This document shows, piece by piece, positions 44,425-53,005 of a stretch of DNA of 64,000 nucleotides. Each line of letters begins with the position of its first letter. Position 1 is the stretch's first letter. The position numbers and the translations under genes were made by a program. The notes under the pieces were generated by a model that was not told the DNA's origin, did not search any database, and worked only from the letters and a program-made list of their open reading frames with translations. Location of the stretch: NCBI RefSeq assembly GCF_013359695.1, contig NZ_JABFMU010000026.1, positions 1 to 64,000 on the forward strand, read 5' to 3'. The DNA is from Pseudomonas sp. C2B4. Its GTDB lineage: Bacteria > Pseudomonadota > Gammaproteobacteria > Pseudomonadales > Pseudomonadaceae.

Positions 44425-46737
44425 TCAGGCCAACTGGCTGCGTAGTTGGCGGGCCGCCGCCACCATGTTGACCAACGCGGCCTCGGTCTCCGGCCACGCC
44501 CGGGTCTTCAAGCCGCAATCGGGGTTGACCCACAGGCGTTCGGCCGGGATTCGCTTCACGGCTTTACTCATCAAGTTGACCATCTCGGCGGTGTCCGGCA
44601 CCCGTGGCGAGTGGATGTCGTAGACGCCCGGGCCGATGTCGTTCGGGTAATCGAACGCCTTGAAGGCCTCCAGCAATTCCATGTCCGAACGTGAGGTTTC
44701 GATGGTGATCACGTCGGCATCCATCGCCGCAATGGCTTCGATCACGTCGTTGAATTCGCTGTAGCACATGTGGGTGTGAATCTGGGTTTCGTCACGCACA
44801 CCGCTGGCACTCAAGCGGAACGCTTCCACCGCCCAATCCAGATATTCGCGCCATTGCTCCCGGCGCAGCGGCAGGCCTTCGCGGAATGCGGCTTCGTCGA
44901 TCTGCACGATCTTGATGCCGGCGGCTTCCAGGTCGACGACTTCGTCACGCAGGGCCAGCGCCAGTTGCTGCGCCTGCACTTTGCGCGACACGTCTTCGCG
45001 GGGGAACGACCACATCAGCATGGTCACGGGACCGGTGAGCATGCCTTTCATGACCTTGTCGGTCTGGCTCTGCGCATACGTGATCCAATCCACCGTCATG
45101 GCTTTCGGACGGCTCAGGTCGCCGTAGATGATCGCCGGTTTCACGCAGCGCGAACCGTAGCTCTGTACCCAGCCAAAGCGAGTGAAGACATAACCCTCAA
45201 GCTGCTCGGCAAAGTACTCGACCATGTCGTTGCGTTCGGCTTCACCGTGCACCAGCACGTCCAGCCCCAGGCGTTCCTGAATCTGTACCGCATGGCGAAT
45301 TTCGTGGTGCATGGCGTCGTTGTAATCATTGGCCGACAGCTTGCCCTGCTTGTAGGCCTGGCGCGCCAGGCGGATCGAACCGGTCTGTGGGAACGAGCCG
45401 ATGGTGGTGGTCGGGAATGCCGGCAGTTTCAGGCGTGCACGCTGTTGCTCGATGCGTTTGGCGAACGGTGACTGGCGTTGGCTGTGGGTGGCGTCGATGG
45501 CGTTGACGCGTGCCTGCACCTCGGCCTTATGAATGCGCGGCGATTGCGTGCGGCTGGCAGCAATGGCGCGGCTTTCGGCCAGCGCGGCTTGCACTTTCGG
45601 CGCTTGCGGATCGTTGAGCGCATCGCGCAGCACAGCGATTTCGCCACACTTTTGCACAGCGAATGCCAGCCAGCTTTTCAGCTCGGGGTCGAGTTTGTCT
45701 TCGCGCTCAAGGTCCACCGGGCTGTGCAACAGCGAGCAGGAACTGCTGACCCACAGGTTGTCGCCAAAGCGTTCCTGGGCAAATTGCAGTTGTTCGAGCA
45801 CCGGTTCCAGTTCGCAGCGCCAGACGTTGCGGCCGTTGACCAGACCGACCGAGAGAATCTTGTAGATCGGCAGGCGATCGAGCACGTGCAGCAGTTGATC
45901 CGGGGCACGCACCGCGTCGATGTGCAGGCCTTGCACCGGCAGGCCGACAGCCAGGCCAAGGTTGTCTTGCAGGCCACTGAAGTAGGTAGCCACGAGCTTT
46001 TTCAGCGGCGAGTACTGCAGGATGTGATACGCGCGTTCGAAGGCGTTTTTCCATTCCTGCGGCAGATCCAGGGTCAGGATCGGTTCATCGATCTGCACCC
46101 ATTCCACACCTTGGGCGGCGAGACGACCGAGGATTTCGCCGTAGATCGGCAGCAGGCGTTCCAGCAGGTCGAGCTTGTCGAAGTCGTTGCCCTTCGCCTT
46201 GCCCAGCCACAGGTAGGTCAGGGGGCCGATGATGACGGGCTTGACGTTGTGACCGAGGGCCTTGGCTTCTTCGACTTCATCGAACAGTTGTTCCCAGCTC
46301 AGCTTGAATTGCTGGTCAGCGCTGAATTCCGGGACCAGGTAGTGGTAGTTGGTGTCGAACCACTTGGTCAGCTCCTGGGCGTATTGCGCCTGGCCATGCT
46401 CGCCACCGCAGCAGCTCGCCGTGGCGCCACGGGCCATGGCAAACAAGGTGTCGAGGGTCGGCAGGCCGCGCTCGTCCTTGGTGCTGTCGAAACGCTCGGG
46501 GATCACACCAAAGGCCAGGGAATGGCTCAGCACCTGGTCGTACCAGGCGAAGTCGCCGACCGGCAGCAGGTCGATGCCGGCGTCTTTCTGCAATTGCCAG
46601 TGGGTGGCGCGCAATTGGCGGCCGACGCTTTGCAACGCAGTCTGGTCAAGGTCGCCCTTCCAATAGGCTTCGAGGGCTTTTTTCAGTTCGCGGTCGGCGC
46701 CAATGCGCGGGAAACCCAGGGTGTGTGCCACGGCCAT
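44425..46737 (-). CDS. metE: Cobalamin-independent methionine synthase MetE
   Basis: A 770-residue enzyme that transfers a methyl group from methyltetrahydrofolate triglutamate to homocysteine. The N-terminal folate half begins LGFPRIGADRELKKALE; the C-terminal catalytic half carries TTIGSFPQT and the zinc ligands in HTHMCYSEFND and NPDCGLKTR. Length and both halves are complete. GGAG lies just upstream of the ATG. metR is divergent, with a TGAG-N5-CTCA box between them, so homocysteine-responsive activation by MetR is expected. Confidence 0.97.
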   Translation of the reverse strand: MAVAHTLGFPRIGADRELKKALEAYWKGDLDQTALQSVGRQLRATHWQLQKDAGIDLLPVGDFAWYDQVLSHSLAFGVIPERFDSTKDERGLPTLDTLFAMARGATASCCGGEHGQAQYAQELTKWFDTNYHYLVPEFSADQQFKLSWEQLFDEVEEAKALGHNVKPVIIGPLTYLWLGKAKGNDFDKLDLLERLLPIYGEILGRLAAQGVEWVQIDEPILTLDLPQEWKNAFERAYHILQYSPLKKLVATYFSGLQDNLGLAVGLPVQGLHIDAVRAPDQLLHVLDRLPIYKILSVGLVNGRNVWRCELEPVLEQLQFAQERFGDNLWVSSSCSLLHSPVDLEREDKLDPELKSWLAFAVQKCGEIAVLRDALNDPQAPKVQAALAESRAIAASRTQSPRIHKAEVQARVNAIDATHSQRQSPFAKRIEQQRARLKLPAFPTTTIGSFPQTGSIRLARQAYKQGKLSANDYNDAMHHEIRHAVQIQERLGLDVLVHGEAERNDMVEYFAEQLEGYVFTRFGWVQSYGSRCVKPAIIYGDLSRPKAMTVDWITYAQSQTDKVMKGMLTGPVTMLMWSFPREDVSRKVQAQQLALALRDEVVDLEAAGIKIVQIDEAAFREGLPLRREQWREYLDWAVEAFRLSASGVRDETQIHTHMCYSEFNDVIEAIAAMDADVITIETSRSDMELLEAFKAFDYPNDIGPGVYDIHSPRVPDTAEMVNLMSKAVKRIPAERLWVNPDCGLKTRAWPETEAALVNMVAAARQLRSQLA

Positions 46738-46791
46738 GTTGGAGGTGCTCCTGTGTAAAAGATGGCGCTATTGTCGACAGCCAACCCAACA

Positions 46792-46804
46792 TGAGACAAA
46801 CTCA
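46792..46804. promoter_or_regulatory. MetR-type operator between metE and metR
   Basis: TGAGACAAACTCA is a perfect 4+5+4 inverted repeat of the TGAA-N5-TTCA type bound by MetR. It is 55 bp from the metE start and 44 bp from the metR start. Confidence 0.65.
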
Positions 46805-46847
46805 ACCTTTTCGTGTTGATCACAAGTTTTCCTCATGGAGCCCTCCG

Positions 46848-47765
46848 GTGCTTGAACTCCGTCATCTGAAAACCCTGCACGCCCTGCGCGAAGCCGACAG
46901 TCTGGTGGATGCCGCCGACCGCCTGCACCTGACCCAGTCGGCGCTGTCCCACCAGTTCAAGGAGCTGGAAGAGCGCATGGGCATGCAGTTGTTCGTGCGC
47001 AAGACCAAACCGGTACGCTTTACCAGCGCCGGTCTGCGCCTGCTGCAACTGGCCGACGCCACCCTGCCGCTGCTGCGCGCCGCCGAGCGCGACATCGCGC
47101 GGTTGGCCGGCGGGACTGCCGGCCGCTTGCACATGGCTATCGAATGCCACAGTTGCTTCCAATGGCTGATGCCGACCATCGACCAGTTCCGCGATGCCTG
47201 GCCGGAAGTTGAACTGGACCTGGCTTCGGGCTTCTCCTTCGCACCACTGCCGGCCTTGGCCCGTGGCGATCTGGACCTGGTGGTGACGTCCGATCCGGTG
47301 GACCTGGTCGGGATCACCTATGTGCCGCTGTTTACCTATGAAGCGATGCTTGCGGTGGCCAACCAGCACCGGTTGGCGAGCAAGGCGTACATCGTCCCGG
47401 AAGACTTGCTCACCGAAACCCTGATCACTTATCCGGTGGAACGTGATCGCCTGGACATCTTCACCCGCTTCCTGGAGCCGGCCGACGTCGAACCGGCGCA
47501 GGTGCGCACCTCGGAACTGACGGTGATGATGATGCAACTGGTGGCCAGCGGTCGCGGCGTGTGCGGCATGCCCCATTGGGCGCTGCATGAATACAGTTCA
47601 CGGGGTTATGTGAAGGCCAAGCGGCTGGGCGAGAAGGGATTGTTTGCAACGCTGTACGCAGCGATCCGGGCCGACATGCTGGATGCACCGTACATGCGCG
47701 ATTTTCTGCTGACGGCCAAGGACACGTCGTTTTCGACGCTGGATGGGGTCAGCGCGGTTCGCTAG
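46848..47765 (+). CDS. metR: LysR-family methionine regulator MetR
   Basis: A 305-residue LysR regulator. The HTH reads LRHLKTLHALREADSLVDAADRLHLTQSALSHQFKELEERMG, which is the MetR signature, followed by the effector-binding domain (HMAIECHSCFQWLMPTIDQF). The GTG at 46848 is chosen because GGAG lies seven bases upstream and it yields the usual MetR length; the earlier ATG at 46725 would extend back through the operator into metE. MetR activates metE with homocysteine as coactivator. Confidence 0.94.
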   Translation: MLELRHLKTLHALREADSLVDAADRLHLTQSALSHQFKELEERMGMQLFVRKTKPVRFTSAGLRLLQLADATLPLLRAAERDIARLAGGTAGRLHMAIECHSCFQWLMPTIDQFRDAWPEVELDLASGFSFAPLPALARGDLDLVVTSDPVDLVGITYVPLFTYEAMLAVANQHRLASKAYIVPEDLLTETLITYPVERDRLDIFTRFLEPADVEPAQVRTSELTVMMMQLVASGRGVCGMPHWALHEYSSRGYVKAKRLGEKGLFATLYAAIRADMLDAPYMRDFLLTAKDTSFSTLDGVSAVR

Positions 47766-47781
47766 AAACACACATCACCTT

Positions 47782-47871
47782 GTGGGAGCGAGCCTGCTCG
47801 CGAAGAGGGTACATCAGGCAACATTGATGTCGTCTGACACGCCCCCTTCGCGAGCAAGCCCGCTCCAACAG
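47782..47871. repeat. REP doublet (REPIN)
   Basis: Inverted copies; the right arm is a diverged GAGCAAGCCCGCTCCAAC form. Between convergent metR and an acetyltransferase gene. Confidence 0.88.
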
Positions 47872-47886
47872 GGATGTCGGTGTCCC

Positions 47887-48384
47887 TTAGATCTCCCGCC
47901 ACATGTGGATCTTGTCGAAATACTCCTCGCCCACCCGCACCGCCATCGGCTCCAGGCCGAACTGGATGAAGCCGCAGCGGCGGTACAGATTGAACGCGGT
48001 ATCGTTGCCGGCGGTGACGGTCAACTTGATCAGCCGTAATGCCGGGTGCCTGCGCGCTTCGGCCAACACCGCCTGCACCAGTTGATGGCCAAGCCCGCGC
48101 TGACGCACGTTGGCGCAGACGTACATGCCAAACAGCGTCGCCTTGTGCCGGGCCTTTTCCCGGGGTTCGAAGGCCAGCCCGGCGATGCCGGCCAACCGGC
48201 CTTCCTCGAAAGCGCCGAACACCACATCGAGCTTGCCGGTCAGGCGCGATTCCCACCAACTCAATGGCAGCGATGCCCGCTCGCGGACGCTGGAGGTGAA
48301 CGCCTGTGGATGCAGGTCGTAGGCTTCAAGCATCAATTCCCGGTAGGCCAGGGCATGGCTGGCATCGAGCCGCTCGATCCACAT
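47887..48384 (-). CDS. GNAT-family N-acetyltransferase
   Basis: A 165-residue GNAT protein. The acetyl-CoA loop is RQRGLGHQLVQAVL (R/Q-x-x-G-x-G/A form), preceded by the strand ATLFGMYVCANV and followed by IKLTVTAGNDTAFNLYRRCGF, the usual final strand-helix motif. The acceptor substrate is unknown. It starts 2 bp after the LysE-family gene ends, on the same strand, so the two are probably cotranscribed. Confidence 0.93.
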   Translation of the reverse strand: MWIERLDASHALAYRELMLEAYDLHPQAFTSSVRERASLPLSWWESRLTGKLDVVFGAFEEGRLAGIAGLAFEPREKARHKATLFGMYVCANVRQRGLGHQLVQAVLAEARRHPALRLIKLTVTAGNDTAFNLYRRCGFIQFGLEPMAVRVGEEYFDKIHMWREI

Positions 48385-48386
48385 GG

Positions 48387-49025
48387 TCAGGCCATCCGGC
48401 GTTGTTCAAGCATCAGCCGCAGCGCCAGCGCCGACAGCACGAAACCCATGAAATAACGCTGCATCGCCAGCCAGGTCGGGTTGTTGACGAACCACGAAGC
48501 GATGCCCGCGGCAAACAGCGCAATCAGCAGGTTGACGCTGAAACTGACGCTGATCTGGGTCAGGCCCAGCACGATGCTTTGGGTGAACACCGAACCGTGC
48601 TCGGGGGTGATGAACTGCGGAAACACCGACAGGTAGAACACCGCGATCTTGGGGTTCAAGGCGCTGGTGAGAAAACCCATGGTGATCAGCTTGCGCGACG
48701 AATCCGGTGGCAGCTGCTGGGCTTCGAACGGTGAACGCGCACCGGGTTTGACGGCCTGCCAGGCCAGCCACAACAGGTACAGCGCACCGGCCCACTTCAA
48801 CACTTCATAAGCCATCGGCACTGCCAGGAACACCGCGGTCAAACCGGCAGCGGCGGCGAACAGATGCACGAAGAACCCGGCGACCACACCCAGCAACGAG
48901 GTCACGCCAGCCTTGCGGCCCTGGCAGATCGAACGGGAGATCAGGTAGATCATGTTCGGTCCCGGCGTCAGTACCATCAGCAACGCAGCGGCGGCGAAAA
49001 TCAGCAAGTCTTGTAGCGGGATCAT
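48387..49025 (-). CDS. LysE/RhtB-family amino acid exporter
   Basis: A 212-residue membrane protein with about six helices. The N-terminus LLIFAAAALLMVLTPGPNMIYLISRSICQGRKAG with the TPGPN motif is diagnostic of the LysE/RhtB family; FLTSALNPKIAVFYLSVFPQF is the second conserved segment. It probably exports a neutral amino acid or homoserine lactone-like compound. Located between a NUDIX and a GNAT gene on the same strand. Confidence 0.94.
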   Translation of the reverse strand: MIPLQDLLIFAAAALLMVLTPGPNMIYLISRSICQGRKAGVTSLLGVVAGFFVHLFAAAAGLTAVFLAVPMAYEVLKWAGALYLLWLAWQAVKPGARSPFEAQQLPPDSSRKLITMGFLTSALNPKIAVFYLSVFPQFITPEHGSVFTQSIVLGLTQISVSFSVNLLIALFAAGIASWFVNNPTWLAMQRYFMGFVLSALALRLMLEQRRMA

Positions 49026-49061
49026 GGCGGGTCCTTGCTAGGGATGATCGGGCGTAAGTGA

Positions 49062-49496
49062 TCAGGCAGTCGCGGTCAGCGAAGCCCGATAAAACGGCAG
49101 GATCAGGTCCCTTGTCAATGGCGCCAGCGGGACGTCGCCATCGGTAGCCGGGTCGATCCAGATCACCTCCTCGATCTCGGCGGCGGGGGTAACGTCTGAA
49201 TCGATGCTCAGCAGAAAAATCTCGGCCTTAACGATAAAACCCGGTTCGTTGGCGGCCGGTGCCGAGAACTGGCCGAGGAAAGTGGCGTGCGAAGGATCGA
49301 TGATCAAACCCAGCTCTTCTTCCAGTTCGCGAGCCAAGGCGTTGACCGGTTGCTCCTGGGCCTCGATCTTGCCGCCCGGTTGCATGAACGCCTGAGTGCC
49401 GCGCTTGCGCACCAGCAGGGTTCGACCGTCAGGGCCGATCAACAGGGCGGCGGCGATGTGGATAAGTCCGGTGGGCTGGGCAGGGAATGTCGACAT
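49062..49496 (-). CDS. NUDIX hydrolase
   Basis: A 144-residue pyrophosphohydrolase with a complete Nudix box: GGKIEAQEQPVNALARELEE, followed by ELG. The strand-rich remainder (TLLVRKRGTQAFMQPGG) is MutT-like. The ATG at 49496 has AAAGG nine bases upstream; the longer start at 49526 lacks any ribosome site. The substrate class (oxidised nucleotides or a nucleoside diphosphate derivative) is not decidable from sequence. Confidence 0.93.
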   Translation of the reverse strand: MSTFPAQPTGLIHIAAALLIGPDGRTLLVRKRGTQAFMQPGGKIEAQEQPVNALARELEEELGLIIDPSHATFLGQFSAPAANEPGFIVKAEIFLLSIDSDVTPAAEIEEVIWIDPATDGDVPLAPLTRDLILPFYRASLTATA

Positions 49497-49567
49497 GAAC
49501 GAAGGCCTTTGACTCGAAAGCGGCAAGGATCACATGTCCGTCGTACTCGAGCAAAGCCCTCCCCCCT

Positions 49568-49668
49568 GTGGGAGCGAGCCTGCTCGCGATGGACGTCAAC
49601 GATAACGCGCCCTAACTGGGTAATCGCGTTGTCTGGACGTTCTTCGCGAGCAAGCATCGCTCCTACAG
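49568..49668. repeat. REP doublet (REPIN), right arm diverged
   Basis: Inverted copies of the GAGCCTGCTCGCGA repeat; the right arm contains an extra base change (GCAAGCATCGCTCC). Between divergent genes. Confidence 0.85.
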
Positions 49669-49793
49669 GTACACCACGCGTTTCGCCAGCAGGCGCCAGA
49701 AAGATTGCCCCGGTCGCTGTCTGTGCGCCAGTATGCGCAGCAAGCAAGCGGCCGCGAATCATGCCGCTGGGGCAACACGATAGGGGTAGCGGC

Positions 49794-50588
49794 ATGACAC
49801 TCTCGTTGGACGACATCGCCTGGCACCGTTCGGTGGGGCAATTGATCGACGCCCTGGACAAGCCCAACTTCTGGACGCAACTCGTGCGTCTGCTGGATCA
49901 ATACGTGCCCTGCGACAGCTGGGTGGCGCTGCTGTTCAGTGCCGACCAGCACCCGCAGGTATTCGCCGAATGCCCTGGCGAGGACGGTAGCCCCGACCAG
50001 TTGTTCCAGGACTACCTGCGCGGCCTGTACCTGCTCGATCCGTTCTACATCGCCTGCCGCGAGCAATCGAGCAGCGGTTTGTATCGCCTGTCGGAAGTCG
50101 CGCCGGAGCATTTCGAACTCACCGAGTACTATCAACGATACTTTCGTGTGAATGTCGTGGCCGACGAAATCCAGTTTAATTGTCAGCTCGAAGGCGACCG
50201 CACGCTGTGCCTGTCACTGGGCAGCCAGCAGCGCTTCAGCACGCAGCAGATTGCCTTGCTGTCGCTGATCCAGCCGTGGGTGCTGGGCCTGATGCGCCAG
50301 CGCCTGCCCTACGAGATCAACGAAAGGGTGGCGCCCGCGCCGGCACAAGGCGACTGGCGGGTACAGCTGGAAGCGTCGGTGCAACAACTCAAGGGCGCGC
50401 AATTGACCGCCCGGGAGCTGGATGTCGGGCGCTTGATGCTCAGCGGCTGCTCCAGCAAGGAAATCGCCCGCAAACTGGAAATCTCCATCGAAACCGTGAA
50501 GGTCCATAAGAAACACATGTACAGCAAGCTGGGGATCAAGTCCCAGTCCGAGCTGTTTTCGATTTTTCTGCAGGCACAAAATGCCTGA
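49794..50588 (+). CDS. LuxR-family transcriptional regulator without an obvious autoinducer domain
   Basis: A 264-residue regulator. The C-terminal HTH is clear: LTARELDVGRLMLSGCSSKEIARKLEIS, then VKVHKKHMYSKLG. The first 180 residues form a variable domain (PNFWTQLVRLLDQYVPCDSWVALLF) that does not show the conserved Trp/Tyr/Asp set of acyl-homoserine-lactone binding domains, nor a receiver. The ATG at 49794 is the start that removes an upstream open frame through REP sequence. It is an orphan with respect to any synthase gene in the window. Confidence 0.9.
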   Translation: MTLSLDDIAWHRSVGQLIDALDKPNFWTQLVRLLDQYVPCDSWVALLFSADQHPQVFAECPGEDGSPDQLFQDYLRGLYLLDPFYIACREQSSSGLYRLSEVAPEHFELTEYYQRYFRVNVVADEIQFNCQLEGDRTLCLSLGSQQRFSTQQIALLSLIQPWVLGLMRQRLPYEINERVAPAPAQGDWRVQLEASVQQLKGAQLTARELDVGRLMLSGCSSKEIARKLEISIETVKVHKKHMYSKLGIKSQSELFSIFLQAQNA

Positions 50589-50616
50589 ATGCTGCCGTGG
50601 AACGCTTTGCTTTTCT

Positions 50617-50707
50617 GTGGGAGCGAGCCTGCTCGCGAAAGCGGTATATCAGCCAGCATTGATGTTGAATGTTAAACCGCCTTCGCGAGCAGGCTCGGCT
50701 CCTACAG
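50617..50707. repeat. REP doublet (REPIN)
   Basis: Inverted copies of GAGCCTGCTCGCGAA; the right arm has GGCTCGGCTCC. Between two plus-strand genes. Confidence 0.9.
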
Positions 50708-50755
50708 TGTTTTGCGTGTAGCCAAAAAATTTGAGTCCGAACCCAAGGAAACCGT

Positions 50756-52375
50756 ATGAGCCTGTCACTCCTGAGCCGTTACGCCTTCTTTGCCGTCTGC
50801 GTGATATTCACCCTCGCCAGCCTGCCCTTTCTCGAACACGACTGGCTGTGGCCGATCACCGCCGTCACCGGCGTGCTCAGCCTGATCGGCATCGGCGACC
50901 TGCTGCAAAGCCCCCACGCGGTGCGGCGCAATTACCCGATCCTCGGAAACATCCGCTATCTGGTCGAAGGCATTCGCCCGGAAATCCGCCAGTACCTGCT
51001 CGAATCCGACAGCGATGCCCTGCCCTTTTCCCGGGCCCAGCGCTCGCTGGTCTACTCCCGGGCCAAGAACGAAAGCGCCGACAAACCCTTCGGCACCCTG
51101 ATCGACGTGTATCAATCGGGCTTCGAGTTCATCGGTCACTCGATGCGCCCGGCGCCCTTGAGCGATCCGAACGGCTTCCGGGTCACGGTCGGCGGCCCGC
51201 AATGCACCCAACCGTATTCCGCGTCGGTGTTCAACATCTCGGCCATGAGCTTCGGTTCACTCAGCGCCAACGCCATCCGCGCCTTGAACCAGGGCGCCAA
51301 GCTCGGCAACTTCGCCCACGACACCGGTGAGGGCAGCATCAGCCCCTATCACCGGGAGCACGGTGGCGACCTGACCTGGGAGCTGGGCAGCGGCTATTTC
51401 GGCTGCCGCACCGCCGACGGTCGCTTCGACCCGGAACGCTTCGCCGCGCAAGCCCGGACGCCGCAGGTGCGGATGATCGAAATCAAGATGAGCCAGGGCG
51501 CCAAACCCGGTCACGGCGGGATTCTGCCCAAGCACAAGGTCACTCAGGAAATTGCCGACACCCGCGGCATCTCGATGGGCGAAGACTGTATCTCGCCGTC
51601 ACGGCACAGCGCGTTCTCCACGCCGATCGAGATGATGCATTTCATCCAGCAGCTGCGTGAGCTGTCCGGCGGCAAACCGGTGGGTTTCAAGTTTTGCCTG
51701 GGTCATCCGTGGGAGTTCATGGGCATCGCCAAGGCCATGCTGGAAACCGGCATCCTCCCGGACTTCATCGTGATCGACGGCAAGGAGGGCGGCACCGGCG
51801 CCGCGCCCGTGGAGTTCACCGACCACATTGGCGTGCCGATGCGCGAGGGCTTGCTGTTCGTCCACAACACGCTGGTGGGCCTGAACCTGCGGGACAAGAT
51901 CAAGCTCGGCGCCAGCGGCAAGATCGTCAGCGCCTTCGATATCGCCAGCGTCCTGGCCATCGGTGCCGACTGGGCCAACTCGGCACGGGGCTTCATGTTC
52001 GCCATCGGCTGCATCCAGTCGCAGAGCTGCCACACCAACAAATGCCCGACCGGCGTCGCCACCCAGGACACCCTGCGTCAACGCGCGCTGGTGGTGCCGG
52101 ACAAGGCGCAGCGCGTCTACAACTTCCACCGCAACACCCTCAAGGGTCTGGCGGAAATGCTCGCCGCCGCCGGCCTTGAACACCCCTCTCAGTTGTCGGC
52201 CAAGCACTTGGTGCGGCGCATGTCGGCGACCGAGATCAAACTGTTCTCACAGCTGCATGTGTTCTTGAAGCCGGGGGAATTGCTGACCGGGGAAGTGAAT
52301 GGCGAGTTTTATTCGCGGATGTGGCAGATGGCGCGGGCGGACAGTTTCGAGCCTAATGAGGTAGAAGCAGCCTGA
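50756..52375 (+). CDS. FMN-binding glutamate synthase-family protein (GltB central domain only)
   Basis: A 539-residue protein with two N-terminal membrane helices (about 6-55) followed by the GltB-type FMN barrel. The conserved segments DTGEGSISPYHREHGGDLTWE, IKMSQGAKPGHGGILP, DGKEGGTGAAP and SCHTNKCPTGVATQ (the cluster Cys) are present. The glutaminase domain and beta-helix of full GltB are absent, as usual for this stand-alone family. It may be a membrane-linked ferredoxin- or quinone-type oxidoreductase; its substrate is not established. AAGGAAA precedes the ATG. Confidence 0.93.
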   Translation: MSLSLLSRYAFFAVCVIFTLASLPFLEHDWLWPITAVTGVLSLIGIGDLLQSPHAVRRNYPILGNIRYLVEGIRPEIRQYLLESDSDALPFSRAQRSLVYSRAKNESADKPFGTLIDVYQSGFEFIGHSMRPAPLSDPNGFRVTVGGPQCTQPYSASVFNISAMSFGSLSANAIRALNQGAKLGNFAHDTGEGSISPYHREHGGDLTWELGSGYFGCRTADGRFDPERFAAQARTPQVRMIEIKMSQGAKPGHGGILPKHKVTQEIADTRGISMGEDCISPSRHSAFSTPIEMMHFIQQLRELSGGKPVGFKFCLGHPWEFMGIAKAMLETGILPDFIVIDGKEGGTGAAPVEFTDHIGVPMREGLLFVHNTLVGLNLRDKIKLGASGKIVSAFDIASVLAIGADWANSARGFMFAIGCIQSQSCHTNKCPTGVATQDTLRQRALVVPDKAQRVYNFHRNTLKGLAEMLAAAGLEHPSQLSAKHLVRRMSATEIKLFSQLHVFLKPGELLTGEVNGEFYSRMWQMARADSFEPNEVEAA

Positions 52376-52486
52376 CCTCAAGGCTTCGGCGCTGACGGTT
52401 CGAATTGACCTCAGCGCTCGTCTTTCAATATGTAGAGGCGTGCCTCAATGCCTACGCCGCTCAATGTCAGCGCACGCAAAAAATCT

Positions 52487-52861
52487 TCATGTTTGGCGCT
52501 CGCGAAACAGGAAAAACATCGAAAAAAGAAAACCGCCAACCAGGCTGAGCGATGAGAACACTGCAACCGTCACAATGCCGCGCCATTGCAGGGCATCAGC
52601 AACATTTCCTATGGCAATGTTCAACACCGCCATGAAACCTATGAAGAGCAGGTATCTGTATAACAATGCCTTTGAATCAAACGTAAACACCGCATTCATA
52701 TAGAAAGAAAAAGAGGCGGCTATGCAAAACCCAGCAAAATTGCTGGCGGTCTGACTAAGTTCGAAGGCCGTGACGAGCACAAAAAAAATCTGCCAATGCA
52801 GCAGCGTACTGAGAGCGCCGACTATCATGTAACCGCCGAACTTATTCCATAAAGCTCTCAT
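52487..52861 (-). CDS. gtrA: GtrA-family flippase-like protein (copy 2)
   Basis: A 124-residue protein with four transmembrane helices. FGGYMIVGALSTLLHWQIFFVLV, AASFSFYMNAVFTFDS and GFLFSMFFLFRER are GtrA landmarks. GtrA proteins are proposed to flip bactoprenol-linked glucose across the inner membrane for O-antigen glucosylation. The ATG at 52861 has AGGAG six bases upstream. It is a full-length paralogue of the gtrA at 55454-55828 and shares an upstream element with it (52923-52962). It follows the GtrII-like gene on the same strand but has its own leader. Confidence 0.9.
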   Translation of the reverse strand: MRALWNKFGGYMIVGALSTLLHWQIFFVLVTAFELSQTASNFAGFCIAASFSFYMNAVFTFDSKALLYRYLLFIGFMAVLNIAIGNVADALQWRGIVTVAVFSSLSLVGGFLFSMFFLFRERQT

Positions 52862-52922
52862 GCCGGCTCCTTGCAACTTTCACGTTTAAGGTGCCTGCAA
52901 ACTAGAGCCACATCGCGCGACA

Positions 52923-52962
52923 TGTCTACTGTCAGAAATACCAGGTCGCGCCCATTTCAGAC
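52923..52962 (-). promoter_or_regulatory. Conserved upstream element of gtrA copy 2
   Basis: TGTCTACTGTCAGAAAT (52923-52939), then CAGGT, then TTTCAGAC (52955-52962), ends 62 bp before the gene start. The same elements in the same order occur before the other gtrA (55878-55918), with spacing differing by one base. On the gene strand it reads GTCTGAAA ... ATTTCTGACAGTAGACA. A promoter or operator is likely. Confidence 0.55.
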
Positions 52963-53005
52963 TAATGACCGCCCACAAACGCGGATGCCTTGCCAACACG
53001 ACTGC

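Noticed and set aside
52389..52417. Terminator after the GltB-like gene
   Set aside because: GCGCTGA/TCAGCGC has a 15-nt loop and no clear T-run; too weak to call.
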